In this document: positions 1-6,514 of the stretch, one piece after another
How positions within the stretch are numbered: the stretch's first letter is position 1
Layout: each line of letters begins with the position of its first letter
Assembly (NCBI GenBank): GCA_031254835.1
Contig: JAIRTQ010000079.1
Span: forward strand, 1 to 20,338
DNA from: Puniceicoccales bacterium
GTDB lineage: Bacteria > Verrucomicrobiota > Verrucomicrobiia > Opitutales > JAIRLM01
DNA: 20,338 nt
Direction: 5' to 3'
Position numbers and translations under genes: made by a program
The notes under the pieces: generated by a model
Told to the model about the DNA's origin: nothing
The model's database searches: none
The model's input: only the letters and a program-made list of their open reading frames with translations

Positions 1-642
1 GTAGTAGTCGGCCTCGTTGCCGCTGAAGATGGAACTGTGCACGCCGCCGGTGAAATTGCCGCAGAAAATCGCCCCGCCGTTCCAATTGGCCTCGTTGCCG
101 CTGAAGATTGAACTGTGCACGCCGCCGGTGAAGTTGTAACACGAGATCGCCCCGCCGTCGTAGCTGACCTCGTTGCCGCTGAAGATGGAGCTGTGCACGC
201 CGCCGGTGAAGCTGCCGCAGCAGTAAATCGCCCCGCCGCTGTCGCTAGCATACAACCCATTCCCGTCGAAGGCGATGAAGCGGACGCCGCTCTCGCCGCC
301 GCCGTCGCCGGAAAAATAAAAAAATCGGCAGTTGGCGCTTTCGGATTTTTCTAGAACCGTCAGCGGCCCGCCCTCGGAGAACTCTGCGCCACAGAGGCCG
401 AGGTTTTTGTCGATTTCGACGTGATCGCTGAAAACGTAGACTTCCGACTTAAACTGCAGCGTGTCTCCATCGACTGCAGATTGGCTGCAGATTTCGCCCC
501 AAATATGGCTCTCGGCCTCAGCCTCATAGGGCCCGCCGACGTCGATGGACAGCCTCGCCGAAGCCGCCCCAAAGAGCGCGCAAAAGGTTACACTAAGGCA
601 TAAAATCCTGCGTCCCTGCGTCCCTGCGTCCCTGCGTCCCAC
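1..642 (-). CDS. Pmp-like repeat outer-membrane protein (5' part only)
   Basis: The minus strand is open from a GTG at 642-640 to the window edge (214 codons, C-terminus missing). The first ~31 residues form a Sec signal peptide: a basic start (GRRDAGTQGRR), a hydrophobic core (ILCLSVTFCALFGAA) and an ASA-R cleavage site. From residue 136 there are three near-identical units, with GGAI at 136, 163 and 189, each followed by FTGGVHSSIFSGNE, so every unit carries GGAI and FxxN. These are the signatures of chlamydial polymorphic membrane protein repeats, which form a right-handed beta-helix passenger. A surface or autotransported adhesin is inferred; the C-terminal beta-barrel, if any, lies outside. 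The start is uncertain: an octamer repeat lies between it and the signal peptide, and an overlapping ATG at 644-642 is out of frame at this copy number. No strong Shine-Dalgarno sequence is seen. GGAI/FxxN repeats also occur outside Chlamydiae. Confidence 0.8.
   Translation of the reverse strand, partial: MGRRDAGTQGRRILCLSVTFCALFGAASARLSIDVGGPYEAEAESHIWGEICSQSAVDGDTLQFKSEVYVFSDHVEIDKNLGLCGAEFSEGGPLTVLEKSESANCRFFYFSGDGGGESGVRFIAFDGNGLYASDSGGAIYCCGSFTGGVHSSIFSGNEVSYDGGAISCYNFTGGVHSSIFSGNEANWNGGAIFCGNFTGGVHSSIFSGNEADYY
10..240 (-). repeat. Three ~78-bp coding repeats (GGAI/FxxN units)
   Basis: The string CCTCGTTGCC recurs at 12, 90 and 168, exactly 78 bp apart, which is 26 codons. The DNA coding for FTGGVHSSIFSGNE is almost identical in all units, whereas the codons around GGAI vary. 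Such DNA-level identity suggests recent duplication or gene conversion. The array continues past the window edge. Confidence 0.85.
607..640. repeat. Tandem octamer CCTGCGTC, 4.25 copies
   Basis: There are four perfect head-to-tail copies of CCTGCGTC at 607-638, plus two bases of a fifth. They lie inside the N-terminal coding sequence of the Pmp-like gene, between its possible start codons and the hydrophobic core of the signal peptide. Eight is not a multiple of three, so gain or loss of a unit changes the reading frame. At four copies the GTG at 642-640 is in frame, while the ATG at 644-642 stops after 18 codons. With three copies the ATG would be in frame. Confidence 0.9.
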
Positions 643-693
643 ATGGATGTAGCGTAGCGGCTGGCGCGGACGATGCAAGAGGAAATTTACAAG

Positions 694-705
694 AATTTTT
701 ACACA
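694..705 (-). promoter_or_regulatory. Shared upstream element, copy 1 (TGTGTAAAAATT on minus strand)
   Basis: A 12-base element identical to the one at 5452-5463. It lies 51 nt before the GTG of the Pmp-like gene; the other copy lies 53 nt before the ATG of the large helical gene. TAAAAA inside it could serve as a -10 box, but no convincing -35 is seen. It may be promoter core or a regulator site. Its other side faces serS, so the strand assignment is an inference. Confidence 0.35.
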
Positions 706-774
706 GGCCCCGCGACGCGAAAGGCAATGAGGTAACCGTTTTCTCTTGCCCGCAAAAGGGAGGCGGGACAGAGA

Positions 775-2058
775 ATGGGGCATTCTATGTTGGAATTGCA
801 GCATTTGCGAGAGCATCGGGAAGAGGTCCGCGCCGCCCTGGCTAAGAAGAAATTTACCGTCGATTGGGAGGAGTTTTTTCGCCTGGATGAAGAACGGCGC
901 AGCAGAACGACCGCCTACGAGCGAGCTCGGGCAGAGCTGAAGGCGGCCAGCGATGGTCTGGCGCCGTTGGACCGATCCGGTTCCGAATTTGCCGAACGGA
1001 CAAAACAATTGCGCATATGGTCGGAGCGGGCAAAGGAGCTGGAGATTGCTCTGAAAGAGACGGAAGTCCTCTGGGAGCGGGCATACCTGGCCATTCCCAA
1101 CGTGCCCCACGAAAGCGTGCCCGTCGGCCGAAGTGAGAAGGACAACGTCACCGTATCCGCCCGGGGAGACCCAAACGCCGTTTCCCCTCATGCGATTCCG
1201 CATTTCGACATTCCGTGGATGGACCGGGCGCTGGACTTTGGCCGTGGAGCCAAAGTCACCGGAGCCGGCTTCCCCTTCTACGTCGGTCCCATGGCCCAGC
1301 TGGTGCGAGCTCTGCTGCAATTCTTTTTGGATTGCGCCGCCGAACGAGGCTACGTGGAGTTTTTGTCGCCCATTCTGGTGAACGGCGCCAGCGCCACGGC
1401 CACGGGTCAGCTGCCCGACAAAGAGGCCATGATGTACGAGATGCCCCTAGACGGCTTCTACGCGGTTCCCACGGCAGAGGTGCCGGTGACTAACTATTTT
1501 CGCGACGAAATTTTGGAAGAATCGCAGCTGCCGGTCCTGCGCTGCGCCTATACGCCCTGCTTCCGTCGGGAGGCGGGCAGCTGGGGAAAGGACGTGCGCG
1601 GGCTCAACCGCTTACACCAGTTCGATAAGGTGGAGCTGGTGAAGTGGGTCCACCCCGACCGCTCCTTCGAGGAATTGGAATTGCTGCGGGAGGACGCGGA
1701 ACGGATCCTGCAGCTCCTAAAAATCCCTTACCGGGTCCTGGCCATCTGCACCGGCGACATGGGCTTCCCTCACTCTAAACAGTACGACCTGGAAGTTTGG
1801 GCCGGCGGCCAACGGCGCTGGCTGGAAGTCTCCAGCTGCAGCAATTTTACGGATTTCCAGGCCCGGCGGGCGAACATCCGCTTTCGGCCGGCGGACGGCG
1901 GGAAGCCGAGGCAGGTCCACACGCTCAACGGCTCCGGCCTCGCCGTTCCCCGCGTCCTTGCCGCGCTGCTGGAGAACAACCTCGACGCGGACGGATCCGT
2001 GTCCGTGCCAGCCGCACTGAAGCCCTACCTGAAATTTGACCGTCTCAACATGTGCTAA
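775..2058 (+). CDS. serS: Seryl-tRNA synthetase
   Basis: Class II aminoacyl-tRNA synthetase that charges tRNA-Ser in the cytoplasm. The 427-residue length is normal. The first ~100 residues are charged and helical, as expected for the tRNA-binding coiled-coil arm (LRIWSERAKELEIAL). Class II motif 2 is seen as FRREAGSWGKDVRGLNRLHQF, followed by FDKVELVK; the SerS-typical LEVSSCSNFTDFQARR and the motif 3 region NGSGLAVPRVLAALLENN follow. The sequence SWGKDVRGLN is a slight variant of the usual SAGRDTRGL. The ATG at 775 is preferred because AAGGGAGG lies about 11 nt upstream; an ATG at 787 would give the more usual start MLELQ. It is divergent from the Pmp-like gene and followed after 52 nt by a glycosyltransferase on the same strand. 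Confidence 0.96.
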   Translation: MGHSMLELQHLREHREEVRAALAKKKFTVDWEEFFRLDEERRSRTTAYERARAELKAASDGLAPLDRSGSEFAERTKQLRIWSERAKELEIALKETEVLWERAYLAIPNVPHESVPVGRSEKDNVTVSARGDPNAVSPHAIPHFDIPWMDRALDFGRGAKVTGAGFPFYVGPMAQLVRALLQFFLDCAAERGYVEFLSPILVNGASATATGQLPDKEAMMYEMPLDGFYAVPTAEVPVTNYFRDEILEESQLPVLRCAYTPCFRREAGSWGKDVRGLNRLHQFDKVELVKWVHPDRSFEELELLREDAERILQLLKIPYRVLAICTGDMGFPHSKQYDLEVWAGGQRRWLEVSSCSNFTDFQARRANIRFRPADGGKPRQVHTLNGSGLAVPRVLAALLENNLDADGSVSVPAALKPYLKFDRLNMC

Positions 2059-2085
2059 AAACCTTCCGGCCGCCCAATTTATTTG

Positions 2086-2106
2086 CAAAGGAACGGCATT
2101 CCTTTG
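2086..2106 (+). other. RNA hairpin between serS and the glycosyltransferase
   Basis: CAAAGGAA at 2086-2093 pairs perfectly with TTCCTTTG at 2099-2106 around a five-base loop. No T-run follows, so it is not a standard terminator. The only Shine-Dalgarno-like purines before the next gene (AAAGGA) are within its stem, so folding could limit translation of that gene or mark an RNA-processing site. Confidence 0.4.
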
Positions 2107-2110
2107 ATGC

Positions 2111-3097
2111 TTGGCCGTGTCCGTTCGGCAGCCGGTCTTTTCCATCGTTATTCCCATCCGGAATGGGGAGCGATATCTACGGCCGTGTCTGGAAAGCGTA
2201 CGGCTCCAGGATGTGGACGACTGGGAGTGCCTCTGCGTGGACGGTAAATCTACGGACGGGACCGGAGAGATCATCGGCAATTTCGCCGGCGAGGACAGCC
2301 GGTTCGTCCTTCTCGAAAGCCCCGGACCAAGCGTAGGCTGCGCGCGGAATGGCGGCATAGAGCGTGCCCGGGGCCGCTGGATCGCTTTTTTGGACGCCGA
2401 TGACCTGCTAGATTCGACATTTCTGCGGACGATGGGCCAGTTGGCCAGCAAATTTAACGCGGAAATCGCCGGCTGCTGCCACAGCAATTTTGCCGGAAGC
2501 CGGGAGCCTCCGGCCGCCGTGCCGGTGGAACATTTTTGTACAGCTTTTTTTCCTCCGCTCCAGGCGCTTTTAAATCCCGAAGACCGCGGCTTTTTCGGCA
2601 ATGGGCTCCACAACTGCTTCGTCTGGGGTCGCCTTTTCGAGCGGAAATTCCTGCAAGAGAATGATCTTTCTTTTTCCCCGATCCCCATCGGGGAGGACAC
2701 CCTCTTTACCCTACAGGCCTTTCACCTGGCAAAGCGCTTCGCCCTGAGCGGGCGTGTCCTTTGCCATCACCGACGCCATCGGCAATCCGTCATGGGCAGC
2801 TACCGCTGCGCCGACTATCGAGAACACTGCATCGCCGTCGCTAGCACCGCGCGGGACTGGTTTCGCAGTCGTCTGGCCTCCATGGATCCAAGAACCGCGC
2901 AGCTCTTCCGGCGCCGCATCGCAAAGATTTTCTACGACGGCTGCCTACGCGGCCGCCGCGGCCGTGGATTTTGGGCTAGCAGGCGACAAAGCAGACGGCG
3001 GCTGAAGGAACTGCGCCGGTCCGGCCTTTTTGAGCCGTCCACACTTCTTCCTCGCCATAGGCTCCGCAGCGAACTTTTTCTTCGTCTTGGCCTGTGA
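2111..3097 (+). CDS. Glycosyltransferase family 2
   Basis: Transfers a sugar from a nucleotide-activated donor, probably to a surface polysaccharide or glycan. The N-terminus is a typical GT-A fold: FSIVIPIRNGERYLRPCLES with the nucleotide-binding strand, then WECLCVDGKSTDGT (usual form VDDGSTDGT), and GxWIAFLDADD with the metal-binding DxD at residues 95-98. The second half has GEDTLF, as in the acceptor-side ED motif of many GT2 enzymes, and an Arg-rich C-terminus. The start is a TTG at 2111 with a GTG at 2117 as alternative; neither has a well-spaced Shine-Dalgarno sequence, and a hairpin precedes them. The donor and acceptor cannot be told from sequence. It ends 19 nt before the end of the convergent gene. 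Confidence 0.85.
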   Translation: MAVSVRQPVFSIVIPIRNGERYLRPCLESVRLQDVDDWECLCVDGKSTDGTGEIIGNFAGEDSRFVLLESPGPSVGCARNGGIERARGRWIAFLDADDLLDSTFLRTMGQLASKFNAEIAGCCHSNFAGSREPPAAVPVEHFCTAFFPPLQALLNPEDRGFFGNGLHNCFVWGRLFERKFLQENDLSFSPIPIGEDTLFTLQAFHLAKRFALSGRVLCHHRRHRQSVMGSYRCADYREHCIAVASTARDWFRSRLASMDPRTAQLFRRRIAKIFYDGCLRGRRGRGFWASRRQSRRRLKELRRSGLFEPSTLLPRHRLRSELFLRLGL

Positions 3098-3116
3098 CAG
3101 AGGAACAGGCTTAATC

Positions 3117-4388
3117 CTAGGCCACCGAACAGGTCCTTCGATTCGGTTTTTCCTGCTCCAAGTTATCTTCCTCCTCTTCTTCCTCTTCCATGTTATCTTC
3201 TTCCTTTTCGAATTTCTCTCTCTCAATTTGTGAAGAAGAAAAAGAGAGGTATTCGACCTCTTTTTTGCCAAGAGAAGCCCGACCGACGGCATCATCCCAC
3301 TGTCGCCGCTCATCAGGAGAGCGAATTCCAGCCACTGGCAGATCGGGAAAATTTCCCACAACTTCTGCAATATTCCCGGAACTGGGAAAAGACTTTTGAC
3401 AATAATGGAAAGTCTTCACGAAGAAGGTTGCTAAATCCGGCTGCGGCCGGCAAGCTAGCCAGCGAAACAGCGCTGCGTGCGCATTCGTCGCATCGTCGGG
3501 AAGCGGCGGCTGTCCATCACCGCCCGGGTCCGTACGTTTCGCATCAAAGAATAAGGGCAAAAACCTCTCAAATATCTCTTCGGCCTCGCGGTCGTCAAAT
3601 TCTGCGTCTGGACTCATTTTGGCTGAATACACACGTCGAGTTTCTTGGGAATGGGTTGAAAAACGACGGACCAATTCCTGGATGGGCGGCGGAGAAGAAG
3701 CAAGTTCTTCCCCGGTACGCCTAGCAGCAAAACGGGCAAAAAATCCTCTGTGTTTTCCGGCAAAAGGCAAACTGATCTCCGGCGGAAGCGCGCAAAAAAA
3801 GCGACAGGCAATCTCACAAACTTCAAGGTCGCTTGACCCCAGAAAGTCTTTGCAGAATTCATCGCCTCGTCTTTCCAGTAGGAAGTCCCATTTCGCCTTA
3901 CCCCCTATGAAAAGACAGGAAAGAAGCTGTTCTCGCAATGCTCTGTTGCGCACAGAAAAAGCCAGTTTGAAGAAATCGGGAGAGCTCCACAGCTCATCTC
4001 CGTAGGCAAAGCCCAAGAAAAGCTCGCAAAAATCTTTTCCGGGCATGCGCAAAAGAAGCTGCACGCACTCATCGGCCAACGCGCTATCGGAAAGGAGGCT
4101 GAAAAATTCCTGCGGCCGGAGACTGAGGAATTGACAAAATTCCGCACCGGAGAACGACTTGAGTAAAGTATAGTGGCTTAATTCAAATTCGCGAGAGCGA
4201 AGCAAAATGAAAAAAAATTCCGAAAACTCCTTTTTCGCCTGCAAACAGCGCAGCACCTCTTCAGGCCTAAGGGACAGAACGCAACCCGCGCACAAGCCGA
4301 CAATATCTTCCGGATAGTCATTCGCATTTTCAATGACACTTGCGAAAATTTTTGAATTTTCCCCTTCGTCGCAAAAGAATGAAGCCAT
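3117..4388 (-). CDS. Unknown helical protein, 3' part of a probably frameshifted gene
   Basis: This open frame of 423 codons matches no family I recognise. It is rich in Phe, Leu, Cys and Glu with recurring helix-like blocks (RPEEVLRCLQAKKEF, RPQEFFSLLSDS, PGKDFCELFLGF) that suggest an alpha-solenoid. The last ~40 residues are a low-complexity acidic tail (NMEEEEEEEDNLEQE) from a purine-rich coding strand. The ATG at 4388-4386 is probably not a natural start: it lies within the preceding frame (4178-5398), which shares 211 bp with it, and no Shine-Dalgarno sequence stands before it. Composition passes smoothly from the upstream frame into this one at about 4388-4406, so the two are most simply one gene of about 760 codons. 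A real second protein made by re-initiation is the alternative. No signal peptide or membrane segment is evident. Confidence 0.6.
   Translation of the reverse strand: MASFFCDEGENSKIFASVIENANDYPEDIVGLCAGCVLSLRPEEVLRCLQAKKEFSEFFFILLRSREFELSHYTLLKSFSGAEFCQFLSLRPQEFFSLLSDSALADECVQLLLRMPGKDFCELFLGFAYGDELWSSPDFFKLAFSVRNRALREQLLSCLFIGGKAKWDFLLERRGDEFCKDFLGSSDLEVCEIACRFFCALPPEISLPFAGKHRGFFARFAARRTGEELASSPPPIQELVRRFSTHSQETRRVYSAKMSPDAEFDDREAEEIFERFLPLFFDAKRTDPGGDGQPPLPDDATNAHAALFRWLACRPQPDLATFFVKTFHYCQKSFPSSGNIAEVVGNFPDLPVAGIRSPDERRQWDDAVGRASLGKKEVEYLSFSSSQIEREKFEKEEDNMEEEEEEEDNLEQEKPNRRTCSVA
3241..3266 (+). terminator. Terminator-like hairpin with T6, possibly bidirectional
   Basis: AAAGAGAGGT at 3241-3250 pairs with ACCTCTTTTT at 3256-3265 (ten pairs, one G-U) around the loop ATTCG, and the T-run continues to 3266. 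On the plus strand it would end the glycosyltransferase transcript about 145 nt after its stop. On the minus strand the same stem is followed by TTTTTCTTC, although there it lies within the coding sequence of the convergent gene. Confidence 0.45.
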
Positions 4389-5398
4389 AGCGCCGTCCCG
4401 CGCTCAGCAAACAGAAGCAGCACCTCCGCGACATAGTTAGCCCTCCGCTCCCGCAGCGGCCGGATTTCTCCGTCATCGCCCTCGGGCGAGAGTATGGGGC
4501 AAAAGCGGAGGAATGCCCATCTATGCAAGCAGCCCAACAATTTCGGAAATTGCTCGCCAAAAGTTTTAGCCAAAACATCCAGCGAACATCCCCGTAGCCA
4601 ATCTAGCAAAATCTCCACCCCATCGCAGGCGGAGAGTTTTTCAGCAAGAAAGCGCTTGCTTTGAAAACCCTTATCGCTCTTAGGAAAATCGTTAAACGTG
4701 GCAGTTTCGAGTTTGCCATGGGACACCCAGCCGTTCGCGATGGCGCTAAAAATTTCAAAGCCGTGCTGCACCAAAAATTCTTCGCCACATCGACGATCCC
4801 GAAATGACGCCAACAATAGGGAAACCGCCACCAGGCACTCTGGCCATACGCTGCCGAACAACGCGACAGCCAACGCACCGTTGTCCCGTCGGGAAAACAA
4901 TATGGCCCTCCTTAGCTCGTCCGGTATGGCCTGAAACACTTGTAGGCAAACTGTTTTTATCATGTCCATTCGCCCGATCCGTGCGGACCAACCCGTTTCG
5001 CCAAAAGACGGCAGGCGGCGCGCCAGGTCGCTATGGGAAAAAGTCATAGAACTAAGCCCAAATAGCAAGCCCAGTGCGGCCTGCCGATGCTCTTTTGCCG
5101 GGGACAGAAAGAGCCCTATAAAACCTTCATGAAAACAGAAAATGTCACATACAAGCCTGTAATGCGAAGGCCCAACTTCCCAGAGCGATGCCAGCACATT
5201 AGCGTGCTCTGTCGCGAGGTCAACGAAGGCACGGTCACCATATTCCCGCAAAAGTTGCACACCGCCTAATTTATTCACTTCCCCGAAGCAGTGGCATTTA
5301 CCACTTTTTAAAAGACGAGAGCGTAGATCATCCTTTATGGCCTCAAGCTGTTTATGGAAAGGACCGCTCAGCACGCGCGTGGAAAGGCTATAAGTCAT
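4178..5398 (-). CDS. Unknown helical protein, 5' part of a probably frameshifted gene
   Basis: This 406-codon frame starts at ATG 5398-5396. It has no family I recognise and no signal peptide. It is predicted by eye to be all-helical, with Leu-rich amphipathic stretches such as DLARRLPSF, LAVALFGSVWPECLVAVSLLLASF and FPKLLGCLHRWAFLRF. About the last 70 residues, after LLLFAERGT, become rich in Arg, Lys and Cys and look like an out-of-frame read of the following frame. The natural protein therefore probably continues in the frame of 3117-4388. That frame has a TGA at 4406-4404, so the shift should lie between there and about 4388. GGAGG is one base from the ATG, too close for normal spacing. 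The gene diverges from 5558-5884 across a region with inverted repeats. A cytoplasmic scaffold or a secreted effector are both possible. Confidence 0.6.
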   Translation of the reverse strand: MTYSLSTRVLSGPFHKQLEAIKDDLRSRLLKSGKCHCFGEVNKLGGVQLLREYGDRAFVDLATEHANVLASLWEVGPSHYRLVCDIFCFHEGFIGLFLSPAKEHRQAALGLLFGLSSMTFSHSDLARRLPSFGETGWSARIGRMDMIKTVCLQVFQAIPDELRRAILFSRRDNGALAVALFGSVWPECLVAVSLLLASFRDRRCGEEFLVQHGFEIFSAIANGWVSHGKLETATFNDFPKSDKGFQSKRFLAEKLSACDGVEILLDWLRGCSLDVLAKTFGEQFPKLLGCLHRWAFLRFCPILSPEGDDGEIRPLRERRANYVAEVLLLFAERGTALWLHSFATKGKIQKFSQVSLKMRMTIRKILSACARVAFCPLGLKRCCAVCRRKRSFRNFFSFCFALANLN

Positions 5399-5451
5399 GC
5401 CTCCGTGAAAATCGCCCGGCCGGTGAAGTCAACAATTCGTCGTCGCTAAAT

Positions 5452-5463
5452 AATTTTTACACA
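5452..5463 (-). promoter_or_regulatory. Shared upstream element, copy 2 (TGTGTAAAAATT on minus strand)
   Basis: Identical over 12 bases to the element at 694-705, in the same orientation and at nearly the same distance from its gene (53 versus 51 nt). Similarity fades beyond the 12 bases. It is a candidate promoter element or regulator site for the large helical gene. Confidence 0.35.
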
Positions 5464-5490
5464 AGTGCCGTGCGCCGACAAATTTCTCTA

Positions 5491-5506
5491 TTTTGTTCAC
5501 ACAAAA
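5491..5506. promoter_or_regulatory. Inverted repeat TTTTGT-N4-ACAAAA
   Basis: A perfect 6-bp dyad with spacer TCAC lies in the intergenic region between the divergent genes starting at 5398 and 5558. Its size and symmetry fit a dimeric repressor or activator site. No regulator can be assigned. Confidence 0.35.
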
Positions 5507-5510
5507 CGCG

Positions 5511-5525
5511 GCAATGCGTCATTGC
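5511..5525. promoter_or_regulatory. Inverted repeat GCAATG-CGT-CATTGC overlapping a -35 box
   Basis: A perfect 6-bp dyad with a 3-bp spacer. Its right arm overlaps the -35 hexamer TTGCGA at 5522-5527 of the promoter for the 5558 gene, so a protein bound here would block RNA polymerase. It stands 4 bp from the neighbouring dyad at 5491-5506. Confidence 0.4.
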
Positions 5526-5549
5526 GAAAATGGAATTTTTGGTTATAAT
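5522..5549 (+). promoter_or_regulatory. Sigma-70-type promoter of a probably leaderless gene
   Basis: TTGCGA at 5522-5527, a 16-bp spacer and a perfect TATAAT at 5544-5549. Only eight bases separate the -10 box from the ATG at 5558, so transcription should start at or within a base or two of the start codon, giving a leaderless mRNA. Confidence 0.6.
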
Positions 5550-5557
5550 TAGACGGG

Positions 5558-5884
5558 ATGAATTACATAGAAAATAGATCGAACCGATCACGCCATTTCC
5601 TTCCAAATACCTGCGCCAATCTATTCGTAGACCAAGACAGTTCCGTTGTAGATGGAAGTAGGTGTCGGCTAGGAGAGATCACCAAATTTTGCGAAAGTTT
5701 CGAATTTAAACAGTTTTGCGACTCTCTACGGAAGACCAGGAAACAGGCCATTGTCATCATGCCGCAAAGCGTGTCCAACGAAAAAATGCAGGAACTGCGA
5801 AGAAGGATCAGATATGCTACTCTCTGTCAAGAAGATGACCAAACATACCAAAAGGCCCTCGACCGCCTCCGAGGGGACTTTTAG
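5558..5884 (+). CDS. Small protein of unknown function
   Basis: This 108-residue protein matches nothing I recognise. It has no signal peptide or membrane segment. The C-terminal half is charged and helical (KMQELRRRIRYATLCQEDDQTYQKALDRLR), preceded by a short hydrophobic strand (QAIVIMPQS). The reading frame is supported by the perfect TATAAT ending eight bases before the ATG, which also fixes the start and implies a leaderless transcript. It is AT-rich compared with the housekeeping genes, diverges from the large helical gene across two inverted repeats, and ends 31 nt before the end of the convergent NYN gene. It could be a small regulator, an effector, or a toxin or antitoxin; nothing here decides. 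Confidence 0.6.
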   Translation: MNYIENRSNRSRHFLPNTCANLFVDQDSSVVDGSRCRLGEITKFCESFEFKQFCDSLRKTRKQAIVIMPQSVSNEKMQELRRRIRYATLCQEDDQTYQKALDRLRGDF

Positions 5885-5915
5885 GGCAGAGTAAAAGTAA
5901 TTTGGCACTCACTAG

Positions 5916-6413
5916 CTAGCTGCCAGCGAAAGGGCCGATCCGCTCGCCGAGCCGGCCGGGCCAGCGCCGCTTCAAGTCTTCCGTGCGTCGTTCCAGTCGC
6001 CCATGCAGACCTAATTCTCGTTGCCGTAGCTGCTTAAGGAAAATGTCGCAGGTGAGCGGTTCTCCGCCAAACGCTGCGACGGCAGCCCGCAATCCGCCGT
6101 CATCGGTGACTATGGTCACGGCGGCGCTGGGGTCTCTTCGCCGAATTCGCCGAGCCAATTTTACCAGAAGCTCGTCCGCGCAAGTGCCCGTCGGCGTTCG
6201 CAGGACGGTGAGGCCGGGATGGAGGGCAGTGCCTTCCGGGACCGCACCGGCAGCTCCGCCGTCATAGACCAGCAGCACCTGCCAATCGGGGGCTAACATT
6301 GACAGCAGCCGCTCTAACTGTTCCGCCGCGCAGTAAAGATTCTGCGAGAAAAATTTTTGGAACTCGCAGCAGCCACGCAGCACGTTCAGAGCGTCGACGA
6401 GAAAATAGCGCAC
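5916..6413 (-). CDS. YacP-like NYN-domain protein (putative ribonuclease)
   Basis: The 165-residue protein fits the NYN/PIN-like fold of YacP (Rae1-type) proteins, metal-dependent nucleases that act on RNA. The N-terminal strand YFLVDALNVLRG has the acidic Asp and the Asn of the first motif. VLLVYDGG follows, then TCADELLVKLARRI with the third acidic position, and VTIVTDDGGLR with the fourth. The basic helical C-terminus (RQRELGLHGRLERRTEDLKRR) could bind RNA. The start is a GTG at 6413-6411; the first residues align well with the family, so no extension is needed. The role in the organism, such as mRNA or ribosome-linked cleavage, is inferred from the family only. Confidence 0.75.
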   Translation of the reverse strand: MRYFLVDALNVLRGCCEFQKFFSQNLYCAAEQLERLLSMLAPDWQVLLVYDGGAAGAVPEGTALHPGLTVLRTPTGTCADELLVKLARRIRRRDPSAAVTIVTDDGGLRAAVAAFGGEPLTCDIFLKQLRQRELGLHGRLERRTEDLKRRWPGRLGERIGPFAGS

Positions 6414-6514
6414 GGCCGTCTTTCAATGGTGGAAGCTTCTACCCTTGGTGACGGAACCGTCAAGCGACTCCTTCGGATGCCAAAACTTTTTCTTCTTCAC
6501 GTTTTATTGCCCAG

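Noticed and set aside
1..240. CRISPR-like regular repeats
   Set aside because: The repeats are 78 bp apart, translate in one open minus-strand frame as GGAI/FxxN units and have no spacer of foreign type.
115..354. Plus-strand open frame across the repeat region
   Set aside because: It is an Ala/Val/Pro-rich shadow of the Pmp-like gene on the other strand, which has a signal peptide and family repeats.
1717..2700. Long minus-strand open frame across serS and the glycosyltransferase
   Set aside because: Low-complexity, Arg/Pro/Ser-rich product antisense to two genes with clear family motifs.
3230..3724. Plus-strand open frame of 164 codons
   Set aside because: Antisense to the helical gene, with no family signal or ribosome-binding site, and Arg/Ser-rich as expected for a shadow.
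4370..4406. Programmed -1 frameshift site
   Set aside because: No X-XXY-YYZ heptamer in the correct frame at the junction; the A/T-rich string about 4345-4365 is not in the required phase.
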